Origin: JACIWG01 sp049969935
Lineage (GTDB): Archaea; Thermoproteota; Nitrososphaeria; JACIWG01
Assembly: GCA_049969935.1 (NCBI GenBank)
Contig: JBMFNX010000001.1
Location: forward strand, 62,001 to 126,000
Direction of reading: 5' to 3'
Length of the DNA stretch: 64,000 nucleotides
The number at the start of each line of letters is the position of its first letter. Positions within the stretch are counted from its first letter, which is position 1. Shown here in pieces: positions 16,044-25,030 of this stretch. The position numbers and the translations under genes are program-made. Under the pieces are notes generated by a model. The model did not search any database and was not told the origin of the DNA. It saw nothing but the letters and a program-made list of their open reading frames with translations.

Positions 16044-17075
16044 ATGGGAGTAGATATAAAGGAAATAGTTAATGCTAGAAAAATATCTTTAGAAGATTTA
16101 GCTGACAAAATTTTAGCAATAGATGCACATAATGCCTTATACCAATTTTTATCCATAATCCGAGAAAGAACAGGGGAGCCCTTAAGAGATTCGCATGGAA
16201 ACATAACAAGTCATTTAAGTGGCCTTTACTATAGAACAATGAATTTACTTACAATTGGAATAAAACCTATTTATGTCTTTGATGGAGAACCACCTGTACT
16301 AAAGAACATGGAGCTTAGTAGGAGAAAATTATTGAAGGAAGAGGCAAAAATTAAGTATTCTATTGCCTTAGAAAAAGGAGACATGGAAGAGGCTATGAAA
16401 TATGCAAAGCGAGCTTCTTATTTAACAGACCAAATGATAAATGATTCAAAAAAACTTTTGGAATTAATGGGAATCCCTTGGATTCAAGCACCTTCTGAAG
16501 GAGAAGCTACGGCAGCACATCTTACAATAATTGGGAAAGCTTACGCTGTAGTTTCACAAGATTATGACACGCTTTTATTTGGTGGAAAAAGGCTCTGCAG
16601 AAATATTACAATTTCTGGAAGAAGAAAACTTCCAGGCAAAGATGCTTATCAAGAAATAGAGCCAGAAGAGATACTATTGGATGAGAATTTAAAGAATCTT
16701 GGAATAACTAGAGAACAATTAGTTGATATAGGAATTTTAGTGGGAACCGATTTTAATCTGGAAGGTTTCAAGGGTTATGGACCAATTAGGGCATTAAAGG
16801 CAATAAAGCAGTACGGTAAATTAGAGAATATACCAGACATACAAGAGGAATTAAAGCTAATAGACTATAATTCAATTCGTGAAATATTTCTCAGACCAAA
16901 AGTGATAGAAAATGCGCATATTGAATTTAAAAAAATGGATGAAAAAGGAATATTAGATTTCTTATGTAGCAAGTATGAATTTTCAGAAGAACGTGTACTC
17001 AATGCTATAAAAAAATATAAAGAGGCTGAAGAAAGAAGAGCAAAAAAGGGGACTTCTTTAGACAGATGGTTCTAA
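16044..17075 (+). CDS. fen1: flap endonuclease 1
   Basis: Structure-specific nuclease that removes Okazaki-fragment flaps. The N-region (MGVDIKEIV, about 1-100) has acidic metal ligands in LAIDAHNALYQF and VFDGEPP; the I-region has PSEGEATAAHL (about 150-160), SQDYDTLLFG and VGTDFN. The C-terminus GTSLDRWF is a PCNA-interacting motif. Length 343 is normal. pcm follows with a TAATG overlap. Confidence 0.96.
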   Translation: MGVDIKEIVNARKISLEDLADKILAIDAHNALYQFLSIIRERTGEPLRDSHGNITSHLSGLYYRTMNLLTIGIKPIYVFDGEPPVLKNMELSRRKLLKEEAKIKYSIALEKGDMEEAMKYAKRASYLTDQMINDSKKLLELMGIPWIQAPSEGEATAAHLTIIGKAYAVVSQDYDTLLFGGKRLCRNITISGRRKLPGKDAYQEIEPEEILLDENLKNLGITREQLVDIGILVGTDFNLEGFKGYGPIRALKAIKQYGKLENIPDIQEELKLIDYNSIREIFLRPKVIENAHIEFKKMDEKGILDFLCSKYEFSEERVLNAIKKYKEAEERRAKKGTSLDRWF

Positions 17076-17764
17076 TGAGGATAAATTTTGAAGAACAGCG
17101 TAAAAGACTTGTTAAGCGATTAAAGGACCAAGGAATAATCAGAAGTAAAAAGGTAGAGTTAAGTTTCTTAAATGTACCTAGGGAAGAATTTGTCTGGCCG
17201 GACACTAAAAATCAAGCCTATTTGGATACACCTCTTCCTTTAGGAGACACTGGACAGACAATTTCAGCGCCTCATATGATTGCCATCATGTTGGAAGAAC
17301 TGGATTTAGAAAGAGGAGACTATGTTCTTGAGATAGGAACGGGGAGTGGATATAATGCAGCTTTAATGGCATACATTGTAAGTGATGGGAAAAAAGAGAA
17401 GGAGGGAAAAGTTATTACTATAGAAAGAATAAAAGATTTAGTTATCTTTGCGGAGAATAATATCAACCGTACTACATTTTCAGAATATGTGAAAATTGTG
17501 TATGGAGACGGTACTATTGGATATCCACCATATGAGGAAAATGAAATATATGATAAAATCATTATTACAGCGGCTGCACCTCGATTCCCTAGGATTTTAA
17601 TAAAACAATTAAAGGTGGGTGGGACTATCCTTGCACCTATTGGTGATCTTTTTGCTCAAACTTTAACAAAGGGAATAAAAAGAGTTGATGGAACAATCGA
17701 TATAAAAGAGGATATTGAATGTATATTTGTGCCTTTAATTGGCGAAGATGGTTACAAATTTTAG
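17075..17764 (+). CDS. pcm: protein-L-isoaspartate O-methyltransferase
   Basis: Methylates isoaspartyl residues to start their repair. The SAM-binding motif VLEIGTGSGYNAALMA is at about 81-96, with the family stretch TISAPHMIA (about 61-69) and the end motif in LAPIGD. I chose the ATG that overlaps the fen1 stop (TAATG); an ATG nine bases upstream is also in frame. It converges with the DUF371 gene with a 4-nt overlap. Confidence 0.93.
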   Translation: MRINFEEQRKRLVKRLKDQGIIRSKKVELSFLNVPREEFVWPDTKNQAYLDTPLPLGDTGQTISAPHMIAIMLEELDLERGDYVLEIGTGSGYNAALMAYIVSDGKKEKEGKVITIERIKDLVIFAENNINRTTFSEYVKIVYGDGTIGYPPYEENEIYDKIIITAAAPRFPRILIKQLKVGGTILAPIGDLFAQTLTKGIKRVDGTIDIKEDIECIFVPLIGEDGYKF

Positions 17765-18201
17765 GGTAAAGGAAAAATTTCGATTACCATTAATCCTTTA
17801 CTCCCTTTATTTTGCAAAAGTTTAATTATGCTTCTTGGAATATCTTTTGCAGAGGCTGTGGATTTTATCGCTAAGGTCCTGGGACAAATATAATCACTTT
17901 TACGCACAACCATACTCTTTTTATCTATCAAAAGTAACTTGGATGAACCTCTTGCTAAAACTTTAAAGGTTTCTTCGCCTACTTTTATTGTCAAACTTAC
18001 TTTGACATTGTCTGTTTTTAGCTTACTCTTTATCTCTGGAGGGAGGTCATAACATGCTTTTGATGAATTTATTCCAATAATACAATCACCTCTAGGTGTA
18101 ACATAATTTTCTTTTGTAATTTCAAACGTTGTTGGATGCGTTGCCCTTATATGCTCATGACCATAGAACATTATTACATCTCTAAAATTCATGTTCTCCA
18201 A
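17761..18201 (-). CDS. DUF371 family protein
   Basis: A 146-residue archaeal protein of unknown function. The family hallmarks are a GHEHIRATHPTTFEITKENY stretch (about 14-33), the invariant TPRGDCIIGI (about 35-44), and CPRTLAIKSTASAKDIPR near the end. It shows no membrane segment or metal site. It stands alone on the minus strand before tRNA-Lys. Confidence 0.88.
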   Translation of the reverse strand: MENMNFRDVIMFYGHEHIRATHPTTFEITKENYVTPRGDCIIGINSSKACYDLPPEIKSKLKTDNVKVSLTIKVGEETFKVLARGSSKLLLIDKKSMVVRKSDYICPRTLAIKSTASAKDIPRSIIKLLQNKGSKGLMVIEIFPLP

Positions 18202-18254
18202 TGGTATTAATATTATACAAAAAATAAATTTTAAAAAAATAACATATTAGTTAG

Positions 18255-18344
18255 CGGGCCTGCGGGGATTTGAACCCCGGACCTACTGGTTTCTCCACAG
18301 TTTATTTAAGAGCCAGCCGCTCTTCCTGGCTGAGCCACAGGCCC
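18255..18344 (-). tRNA. tRNA-Lys (CTT) with a 16-nt intron
   Basis: On the minus strand the acceptor is GGGCCTG/CAGGCCC and the anticodon stem CTGG/CCAG. The loop is 23 nt. A standard bulge-helix-bulge forms: central helix CTCT/GGAG, bulges TAA and AAA. Cutting after the second base of each bulge removes 18291-18306 (position 37/38) and leaves the 7-nt loop CTCTTAA, anticodon CTT (18308-18310). Confidence 0.92.
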
Positions 18345-18465
18345 TGTCAATTTGGTAAATGCTAAGGTATTTTTAACTTTTTAATTCAACCGAAGATTTA
18401 TATTTGTTTAATGCAGTAAAATGTAAAATTCTATAATACTGTACCTAATTAGAGTGGAGGAGTAT

Positions 18466-19512
18466 ATGTTAAGTTTAGTTGGATTAGGGGTTCAGGGAAT
18501 AAGGTCAATAACTTTAGAGGGATTCGAAGTGCTTAAGAAAAGTGATATTGTCTATCTTGATGGGTATACTACTTATATTCCAGAAAAATTTGTAGAGGAA
18601 TTAAAGGAGACTATTGAAAAAGATGTAACAGTTATATTTGAAAGAAAGAAGATAGAAGATGAAGTGGATAAGATATTGGATGAGGCTGTGATGAAAAATG
18701 TTTGTCTTGCGGTTTTGGGTGATCCACTTTTTGCAACGACCCATTTGACACTTATACTGGAGTGTAGGAAAAGGAATATATCGTATAAGGTGATACATAA
18801 CACTTCAATAATTTCAATTTTAATGAATTCTCTTGGATTACATCCTTACAAGTTTGGAAAAATAGCTACAATTGTTAGGAAAAGTGGAACACCCGCAACC
18901 ACAGTATATTTTACATTATATGAGAATTTAGTTAAAAAATTACATACAATTTTTTTACTTGAATATGATATCGAGAGCAGGGAGGGGGTAAAGCCAAATG
19001 ATGCATTTAACATACTTAAGGAGGCTGAAGAAATTTACAAGCTTGGAGCCTTTTCCAGTGAAACTTTTGTAATAGTTACATGTAGAGTTCATAGAGAAGA
19101 TGAGAAGATATACATGGGTAGAGTAAAGGAATTGTTAGAAATTGATTTTGGGCAACCACCATATTCTTTAATAATACCTTCAGAATTACATTTTACGGAG
19201 AGGGAGGCACTAAGTGTTTTATTTGGTTTAGAAAAGGGAAATGAAATAAATAATTCTAAAATGATTAAAAAGAAAGTCGAACATCTTGTAGACAAATATG
19301 TGAAGAGCACAAGGAGAGCATTGGAAGAGGCTAGAAAAAGATTACCTAAAAGGGAATTTGATAGCCTTTTTGAAAATGTAGAATGCTACCTAGATGATGC
19401 TATAAGATTTCTTAATTTAGGTGAAGAAAATTTGGCAATGTTGTGCGTAGGATATGCTGAAGGACTGCTTGATGCACTTAGATTTCAGGGAATTTTAGAA
19501 TTAAAATGGTGA
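18466..19512 (+). CDS. dphB: diphthine synthase fused to a DUF357 domain
   Basis: Residues 1 to about 260 are Dph5, the SAM-dependent methylase of diphthamide synthesis: MLSLVGLG, the YTTY loop, LGDPLFATTH (about 87-96) and SGTPATTVYF. The remaining ~85 residues (about 262-348) form a separate helical domain that matches DUF357: KKVEHLVDKYVKST..., LNLGEENLAMLCVGYAEGLLDAL. The usual diphthine synthase is near 265 residues, so this is a fusion. The chosen ATG has GGAGG 5 nt upstream; a GTG at 18454 is the alternative. ribL follows after 6 nt. Confidence 0.88.
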   Translation: MLSLVGLGVQGIRSITLEGFEVLKKSDIVYLDGYTTYIPEKFVEELKETIEKDVTVIFERKKIEDEVDKILDEAVMKNVCLAVLGDPLFATTHLTLILECRKRNISYKVIHNTSIISILMNSLGLHPYKFGKIATIVRKSGTPATTVYFTLYENLVKKLHTIFLLEYDIESREGVKPNDAFNILKEAEEIYKLGAFSSETFVIVTCRVHREDEKIYMGRVKELLEIDFGQPPYSLIIPSELHFTEREALSVLFGLEKGNEINNSKMIKKKVEHLVDKYVKSTRRALEEARKRLPKREFDSLFENVECYLDDAIRFLNLGEENLAMLCVGYAEGLLDALRFQGILELKW

Positions 19513-19518
19513 AAGAAA

Positions 19519-20151
19519 TTGAGGAAAAGAGAAATTGAAAAATGGTTTCTTTTAAAAATTTTTTTGGAACAGTTGAAGGGAAATATAGTTAGTTTCAGAC
19601 ATATTGATACCTTTTTAACACCATTTAAACATCATAACAGAGAAATTATTAATAGGCTTATTAAAAAAGGGTTGCTTGAAAAATCCTGTGAAGAAATTAA
19701 ACTTACGGATAAGGGAAGGGAAATGATAAAAGTTGTTTTATGCGGGGGTACCTTTGACATTTTGCATCCAGGACATTTATTAACCTTAAAAAAAGCTAAA
19801 AGCTTTGGTGACATTCTAGTTGTCGTTGTAGCAAGGGATAGGGTGGCTGAAAAAATTAGAGGAAGAAAACCTTATAATAATGAAAATAGGAGATTGGAAC
19901 TTGTTAGTTCTCTCAAAATTGTAGATTATGCTCTTTTAGGGGAAGAAAATGAAAAAATATATGATATAGTTTTAAAGATTAAGCCAAATGTTATTGTATT
20001 AGGATATGATCAAGTGCACGATGAGCAGGAGATTAAAGATTTTGCACTAAAACATGGATTAAATATTGAAGTAGTACGCATTTCTGAGAAACTGGATGGA
20101 GTTAAAAGCTCAGCACTTTTAAAGGACACAAATATTATTAACCAGATTTAG
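19519..20151 (+). CDS. ribL: FAD synthase with N-terminal winged helix
   Basis: Transfers AMP to FMN to make FAD. The catalytic cytidylyltransferase-fold domain fills about residues 72-210: CGGTFDILHPGHLLTLKKAK (the GTFD and HxGH motifs), GYDQ, and the ISxxxSSALL-like end VKSSALLKD. In front lies a ~70-residue segment (ending LTDKGREMI) with the pattern of a winged helix. Archaeal RibL is normally about 150 residues, so this one carries an extra DNA-binding-like domain. It converges with ribK, 14 nt overlapping. The start is a TTG. Confidence 0.88.
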   Translation: MRKREIEKWFLLKIFLEQLKGNIVSFRHIDTFLTPFKHHNREIINRLIKKGLLEKSCEEIKLTDKGREMIKVVLCGGTFDILHPGHLLTLKKAKSFGDILVVVVARDRVAEKIRGRKPYNNENRRLELVSSLKIVDYALLGEENEKIYDIVLKIKPNVIVLGYDQVHDEQEIKDFALKHGLNIEVVRISEKLDGVKSSALLKDTNIINQI

Positions 20152-20863
20152 AATTTATACTTTTCTCTGAAATATAAACTTTTAATCTAATTTTGTCGCC
20201 ATCTTTTAGATTTAATCTATTTCTAAGATTTACTGGAGCTATAACTTCTAATACTGATTCATCATATAGTGAACGTTTTGTCAAAACTATTGCACCTTCA
20301 ACTGTATCATTAATTATAGCAGGGAAACACTTTGCACCACCATAAGTCCTATATTCATCATTAAAGCCTTCTATTAAAATACCATTATAATATTCTAAAT
20401 CCTTTCTTTGACGCCTTTCTAACATAGAAGTTAACCGAATATTCAATGTCCCGGGATAGGGATCAAATCCAAGCTTTTTAATAAATTGGGATCTATAGCC
20501 TCCGATTGTAACATAATATGAGCCTTCACCTACTCCTGAAAAAACGGTACCCGTAAACTCGATCACATTTGGTGCTTCTTCAAAGATTTCCCGAAGAGCA
20601 GCATATAGGCTTAACAGAATTGATGTGCCATTTTCTGTCAACTTTATTACAGACCTTCTTTTTCTGTAAGTAACCTCAATTAGGCCAAGTCTTTGGAGTT
20701 CTATAAGATGTTTTGATATACTTTGTTGTGATTTTCCTAAACGTTTGCCTAATTCAAATGTGGATATTTCGATAGGCTTATTTTTTGCACCTAAGTATAG
20801 AAGTTCTAACAATGTTGGTAGAATTGAAGATTTTATTTCTCTAAAAGACAGGGGCATACACAC
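20138..20863 (-). CDS. ribK: CTP-dependent riboflavin kinase with N-terminal HTH
   Basis: Makes FMN from riboflavin with CTP. The N-terminal ~95 residues are a MarR-like winged helix (ELGKRLGKSQQSISKHLIELQRLGLIEVTYRKRR, in parts). The kinase domain (about 100-235) has GTVFSGVGEGSYYV, the FDPYPGTLNIRL nucleotide loop, and NLRNRLNLKDGDKI. An HTH-fused RibK is known in several archaea. It is convergent with ribL, so FMN and FAD synthesis are side by side. Confidence 0.93.
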   Translation of the reverse strand: MCMPLSFREIKSSILPTLLELLYLGAKNKPIEISTFELGKRLGKSQQSISKHLIELQRLGLIEVTYRKRRSVIKLTENGTSILLSLYAALREIFEEAPNVIEFTGTVFSGVGEGSYYVTIGGYRSQFIKKLGFDPYPGTLNIRLTSMLERRQRKDLEYYNGILIEGFNDEYRTYGGAKCFPAIINDTVEGAIVLTKRSLYDESVLEVIAPVNLRNRLNLKDGDKIRLKVYISEKSINSKSG

Positions 20864-20929
20864 AACTTATATGGATTTATTAACTTAAGTTTTTTGCAAT
20901 AATCTAGTATAAAATTTGTATTCCAAAAT

Positions 20930-21514
20930 TTACATTTTGAAAGTATTTATTTTTGTTAGATCAACGTACGTTTCTTCAATTAACTTTCTAGCTAGGTCAA
21001 CTTTATGCCTAAGACCTGGAATCACGTTATCGAAGTATGAGAGCGGAAAAATTTTTTCAAATATAATTTTCATTGAATTAAAGCAAAAGTTAGCTTTACT
21101 GTAATTTTTCTGATTTATATAGTCATATACTGCACGTCTTAATTCACCTATACAATCAAGTAAACCAAAGAGGTAAGCATCTACTTCAACATCTATTTCT
21201 TGCTTTGAGGGCACCTTTGCTTCTTGTAGTATGCATAAATATGTATAAGCTTCTACATATTCAATTTGTACAGGAAAAAGATATTTTTGCCATCGTAGAC
21301 TGATTTCCGATTGAAGCTTCTTTATTTTCGTTTCAATTTGTTTTAATAAATCTTTTGCTTCCGCATACTTTTCATCATGCAATAACATGAAGATTCGTGG
21401 AAAACAAATTAGTATTTGTCTACTTTCCTTATATGCATACTCCCTTTGTGTATCAAGTTCTTCTAAGCATTTTAATAGATTATCAAAATCTACCTTGTCT
21501 GCTATCTTATTCAT
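20930..21514 (-). CDS. translin family RNA-binding protein
   Basis: A 194-residue all-helical protein. The translin signature is clear: DAYLFGLLDCIGELRR (about 119-134) and VIPGLRHKVDLARKLIEET near the end. Archaeal translins form octameric RNA-binding or nuclease shells. It is the last gene of the run psmB2-taw1-translin on the minus strand. The acidic residues expected of active TRAX-like subunits (E/D near DAYLFG and GELRR) are partly present, so nuclease activity is possible but unproven. Confidence 0.88.
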   Translation of the reverse strand: MNKIADKVDFDNLLKCLEELDTQREYAYKESRQILICFPRIFMLLHDEKYAEAKDLLKQIETKIKKLQSEISLRWQKYLFPVQIEYVEAYTYLCILQEAKVPSKQEIDVEVDAYLFGLLDCIGELRRAVYDYINQKNYSKANFCFNSMKIIFEKIFPLSYFDNVIPGLRHKVDLARKLIEETYVDLTKINTFKM

Positions 21515-21537
21515 CTTTATAAGAATTTGATTTTATA

Positions 21538-22527
21538 CTAGTTAAACTTTTTGGGGGAAATTAGCTTTTTAGATAAGAGGATCACCCTACTGGCTTTTGA
21601 TTCACCTATTATATTATAACCTGTTCGTTCAGCTATTAATTTGGCAAATATTTTTATATCATCATGTGAAGGCATATTTTCTCTTTTTAACCTATACATG
21701 GAATATCCAATATGCATGTATGCTTTCGTTTCCACATAGAGGGGTTCATACTTGTTTATTATTTTTGCAAAAGCGTCAGGTGCATTCATGTTTAAACCCT
21801 TTATTGAAGTAATTCTCAAAACAGTTGGACATTCTAAAGATTTTAATATTTCTAATGATTTAAGAATTGATTCCCAAAGGTTCTTTGACAGAGGTCTATT
21901 TAATTTAATAAAAGATTCGTAATCATAAGCAGTTAAAGAAATATAAAGTTGGGTAGGTAAACTTGAAAGTGAAGATATCGCATTAGGTAGAGTACCGTTT
22001 GTTACTAAAAAAACGGTGCAACCTGCCTTTTTATATAACTCTATTAGATCCCCTAAGAATGGATAAAGTGTAGGTTCACCTGTAAGGGAGATTGCAACTT
22101 GGGTTGGGTTAAGAGCTTCAGCATATTTTGAAGAGGAAATCTTTCCCTTTAAGACAAGAGATTTATAACCTGAAAGTATTTTTCTTTGTGCTTCAAATGA
22201 TTCTTTAAACACTTTTTCTGGTGGATCCCATCCTTGCTTTGGTGGCGAGAGCTCGTCCCAGGCTAGGCCGATGTCTTCAGGCATTATTCTCCAGCAATGC
22301 AAGCAATGGAAGTTACAGTGAAAAAGGGTAGGGGACATTTGTAAACAACGGTGAGAGTTTATTCCAAAAAATTTTTCTTTATAGCAGACTCTATTGTATA
22401 AGAGACTTTGATGGAGCCAATTGCATTTTTTTACTGCTGAATGAGTACCAACAAGTTGGTACTTTTGTTTCTTTAGTCTTAAATGGAGTTCTTGAGGGTA
22501 GAAGGCCATAATTGAGTCATCTAACAT
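21538..22527 (-). CDS. taw1: 4-demethylwyosine synthase Taw1
   Basis: Radical SAM enzyme that builds the tricyclic wyosine base of tRNA-Phe. The cluster-binding CNFHCLHC (about residues 73-80) is preceded by HRCLQMSPTLFH with the extra Fe-S cysteines expected in TYW1. ISLTGEPTLYP (about 148-158) is the SAM-binding region. Length 329 matches the archaeal flavodoxin-less form. It lies 9 nt downstream of psmB2. Confidence 0.92.
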   Translation of the reverse strand: MLDDSIMAFYPQELHLRLKKQKYQLVGTHSAVKKCNWLHQSLLYNRVCYKEKFFGINSHRCLQMSPTLFHCNFHCLHCWRIMPEDIGLAWDELSPPKQGWDPPEKVFKESFEAQRKILSGYKSLVLKGKISSSKYAEALNPTQVAISLTGEPTLYPFLGDLIELYKKAGCTVFLVTNGTLPNAISSLSSLPTQLYISLTAYDYESFIKLNRPLSKNLWESILKSLEILKSLECPTVLRITSIKGLNMNAPDAFAKIINKYEPLYVETKAYMHIGYSMYRLKRENMPSHDDIKIFAKLIAERTGYNIIGESKASRVILLSKKLISPKKFN

Positions 22528-22536
22528 GATGTATAA

Positions 22537-23127
22537 TTATTGGAATTTAATTTCCTGTTCTTTGTTTTCATTTGATTTTATTATTAATAGATCTATACCA
22601 TCACCGCTTGCTATATCCCTTTGCATAGCTGCTTTTAGAGCCTTAATCGCGAGTTCTGTCGCAGCTTTTTCATCCATTCCCTTTTTATATTCGCTTTCAA
22701 TTATTCCAATAGCAATTTCTGTTCCAGAACCTACAGTTGCATACTCGTCTGGAATTATAGAACCTAAGGGATCCAAAACGTAAACAGATGGTCTTTCATC
22801 AATACCACCGACTATGACTTGGGTTAATAGTGGATACAGGCGTTCGCTGAACATTATTACAGACATTAATTTTGCAACAGAGTTTGGAGGGACTGGTCGT
22901 TTTATTTCAAGTTCTCTAAGTTTTATTTCAACTGTCACACGTTTTATAAGATTCTGCATGTCTGAAATCATACCGGCACAGGCAGCACCCACATTATTTG
23001 TTATAAGAAATACTTTTTTTGAGCTTCTACTTAGCAAAAAATTACCGTATGCGAATCTCTTGTCTGCACCTAATACTACACCATCTTTAAATACAATTCC
23101 TAAGGCTGTTGCACCTGGTATATACAA
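22537..23127 (-). CDS. psmB2: proteasome beta subunit lacking Thr1
   Basis: A 196-residue beta subunit of the 20S proteasome. The fold is clear (GIVFKDGVVLGADKR, LLTQVIVGGID, GSGTEIAIGIIESEY). At the autocleavage site, however, the sequence is MYIPGATALG, placing Ala where the catalytic subunit at 9.5 kb has Thr1 (HGTTTVG). Crenarchaeal proteasomes have a comparable inactive beta subunit starting PATAIG. It probably shapes the ring rather than cutting peptides. It is the first gene of a run with taw1 and translin. Confidence 0.92.
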   Translation of the reverse strand: MYIPGATALGIVFKDGVVLGADKRFAYGNFLLSRSSKKVFLITNNVGAACAGMISDMQNLIKRVTVEIKLRELEIKRPVPPNSVAKLMSVIMFSERLYPLLTQVIVGGIDERPSVYVLDPLGSIIPDEYATVGSGTEIAIGIIESEYKKGMDEKAATELAIKALKAAMQRDIASGDGIDLLIIKSNENKEQEIKFQ

Positions 23128-23301
23128 TTTTGTTTCACCTTCACCCTTTTATATCCACATTTGTGGTTAATTTAGATTTTGATTTAAATGTTTATTTTAT
23201 AGAATAAAACAAACTATTGAATAAGTAGAAAAGATTTAACTGGATGATTTGTGATCTTGATTAATAAAAACTTTAATTGCCGATAGTAAGAGCTAAAAGG
23301 G

Positions 23302-23823
23302 ATGAATAAGTATAAAACAGCACTTTTTATTGGAAGGTTTCAACCATTCCATTATGGACATTTATTTGCAATTAAGTATGTTCTAGAACAAACTGAGTTC
23401 TTATATATAGGTTTAGGAAGTGCTAATAAAAGTCATGAGAAGAGAAATCCTTTTACTGCGGCGGAAAGAATATTAATGATAAAGTCTGTTTTAGAGAAAG
23501 AGAACATTGATCCGAAAAGATGGATGGTTATACCAATACCTGATCTAAAGGCACATTATCTTTGGACTAAGATGGTTCGAATGCTTGTTCCAAAGTTCGA
23601 TGTCGTTTTTTCTAATGATCCATTAACTACAAGACTCTTTTTAGAGGAAAATTTTAAAGTAATAGAAGTTCCTTTAACAGAAAGAGAAAGGTTTGTGGCC
23701 ACGGAAATACGTAATAGAATCTTGATGGGAAAACCTTGGGAGGATTTGGTTCCTGAACCAGTTTCTAAAATAATTAAAGAAATTAATGGTGAAGAAAGAA
23801 TAAGAAAGATTGGGAGAATCTAA
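23302..23823 (+). CDS. nadM: nicotinamide-nucleotide adenylyltransferase
   Basis: Adenylates NMN to NAD. The family signatures GRFQPFHYGHL (about 11-21), GLGSANKSHEKRNPFTAAERI (in parts, about 37-57), and the C-terminal ATEIRNRILMG are all present. Length 173 is normal. AAAAGGG precedes the ATG. FKBP follows in the same direction with a 14-nt overlap if its longest frame is used. Confidence 0.96.
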   Translation: MNKYKTALFIGRFQPFHYGHLFAIKYVLEQTEFLYIGLGSANKSHEKRNPFTAAERILMIKSVLEKENIDPKRWMVIPIPDLKAHYLWTKMVRMLVPKFDVVFSNDPLTTRLFLEENFKVIEVPLTERERFVATEIRNRILMGKPWEDLVPEPVSKIIKEINGEERIRKIGRI

Positions 23824-23857
23824 AAAAATAAATAGAGGAATGAATTGGGGGTTTTAT

Positions 23858-24553
23858 ATGCCATTTGAACAAGGCACTTTAGTGTATGTTAATCTAACTG
23901 GGATTGTTAAGGAAACTAATGAACTTATTGAGACCACTTTAGAAGATAAGGCTAAGGAATATAATGTCTTTGATCCAACTAGAAAATATAGGCCTAGGTT
24001 AATTGCTATTGGAGAAAAGTGGGTTTTGGAGCCTTTAGATGATAAGTTAAAGGAAATGAATGTGGGAGAAAAGTTATCTATAGAAATTCCTCCTGAAAAA
24101 GCTTTTGGTGTATGGGATCCTTCAAAGGTAAAAGTTATCCCATTACGTAAGCTTGGAGAACGCGCAACTCAGTTAAGGGTTGGCGATGAAGTTGAGATAG
24201 ATAATAGAATAGGACGTGTTAAACTTTTGGCATCAGGAAGGGTGCACATTGATTTCAATCACAAGTATTCTGGAAAGACTATTGTCTATGAAGTTCAAGT
24301 AGTAAAAGAATTAAAAGAGGATTCTGAGAAGATAGAAGCATTATTTTTAAGACGAATACCCATAGAAGAAGAAAAAGTGAAATTTTCTATACAAGATAAC
24401 ACAGTAGTATTCGAATTACCTTTTGAACTCTATCTTGAAGAAGGGTTACAGATCGTTAAGAGAGCACTAGCAAATGATATATTCAAATTTTTACCTAATA
24501 TTCAAAAAGTAACTTTCATTGAAAATTATGAAAAGCAGAAGTCTGAAAGATAA
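23858..24553 (+). CDS. FKBP-type peptidyl-prolyl isomerase
   Basis: A 231-residue archaeal FKBP (SlyD-like) folding factor. It has the start MPFEQGTLVYVNLTG, the active-site loop GEKWVLEPLDDKLKEM, IEIPPEKAFGVWDP, an inserted IF domain (about residues 85-130), and IDFNHKYSGKTIVYEVQV closing the FKBP core. A C-terminal ~80-residue domain follows, common in the larger archaeal members. I chose the ATG with GGGGG upstream; an in-frame ATG at 23810 overlaps nadM. Confidence 0.88.
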   Translation: MPFEQGTLVYVNLTGIVKETNELIETTLEDKAKEYNVFDPTRKYRPRLIAIGEKWVLEPLDDKLKEMNVGEKLSIEIPPEKAFGVWDPSKVKVIPLRKLGERATQLRVGDEVEIDNRIGRVKLLASGRVHIDFNHKYSGKTIVYEVQVVKELKEDSEKIEALFLRRIPIEEEKVKFSIQDNTVVFELPFELYLEEGLQIVKRALANDIFKFLPNIQKVTFIENYEKQKSER

Positions 24554-24630
24554 TCAAATAAAGTTAACAATTTTTTACTAAATTTTTTAAAACTTAAAAA
24601 TTTAGCAAGAATATTAGAATATGAATTATC

Positions 24631-24655
24631 ATGCATAGGTTTTGTGGCCAGACAG
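24631..24655 (-). promoter_or_regulatory. pre-23S processing stem, 3' strand
   Basis: Pairs with 28511-28535. ATGCATAGG and GCCAGACAG here match CCTATGCAT and CTGTCTGGC there. Between them TGTG (24643-24646) pairs with CACA (28523-28526), flanked by 3-nt bulges TTT and TGT on opposite strands: a standard bulge-helix-bulge for the splicing endonuclease that frees pre-23S rRNA. Confidence 0.75.
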
Positions 24656-24975
24656 CATCAATCCGACCTTGGACTATTAGTGACAGCGGGCTTAACAAGT
24701 TGACCCGAAGGTCTCCTTGCTTACACCCCTGTCCTATCAACGGGATCTTCTATCCCCGTCCTCGTCCATAGCATCCCCCATAAGGAGGACACTATGGAAG
24801 GGTGTCTTTTCTCGAGAGGGGCTTCGAGCTTAGATGCCTTCAGCTCTTATCCCCAACAGCTTAGCTGCCCGGCTTGCCCTGTCGGACAGCCGGTACACCA
24901 GAGGCTGCGTTGCCCCGTTCCTCTCGTACTAGGGACAACTTCCTCTCAGACACCCTCCGCTCCCATCAGGTAGAG

Positions 24976-25030
<55 letters not shown>

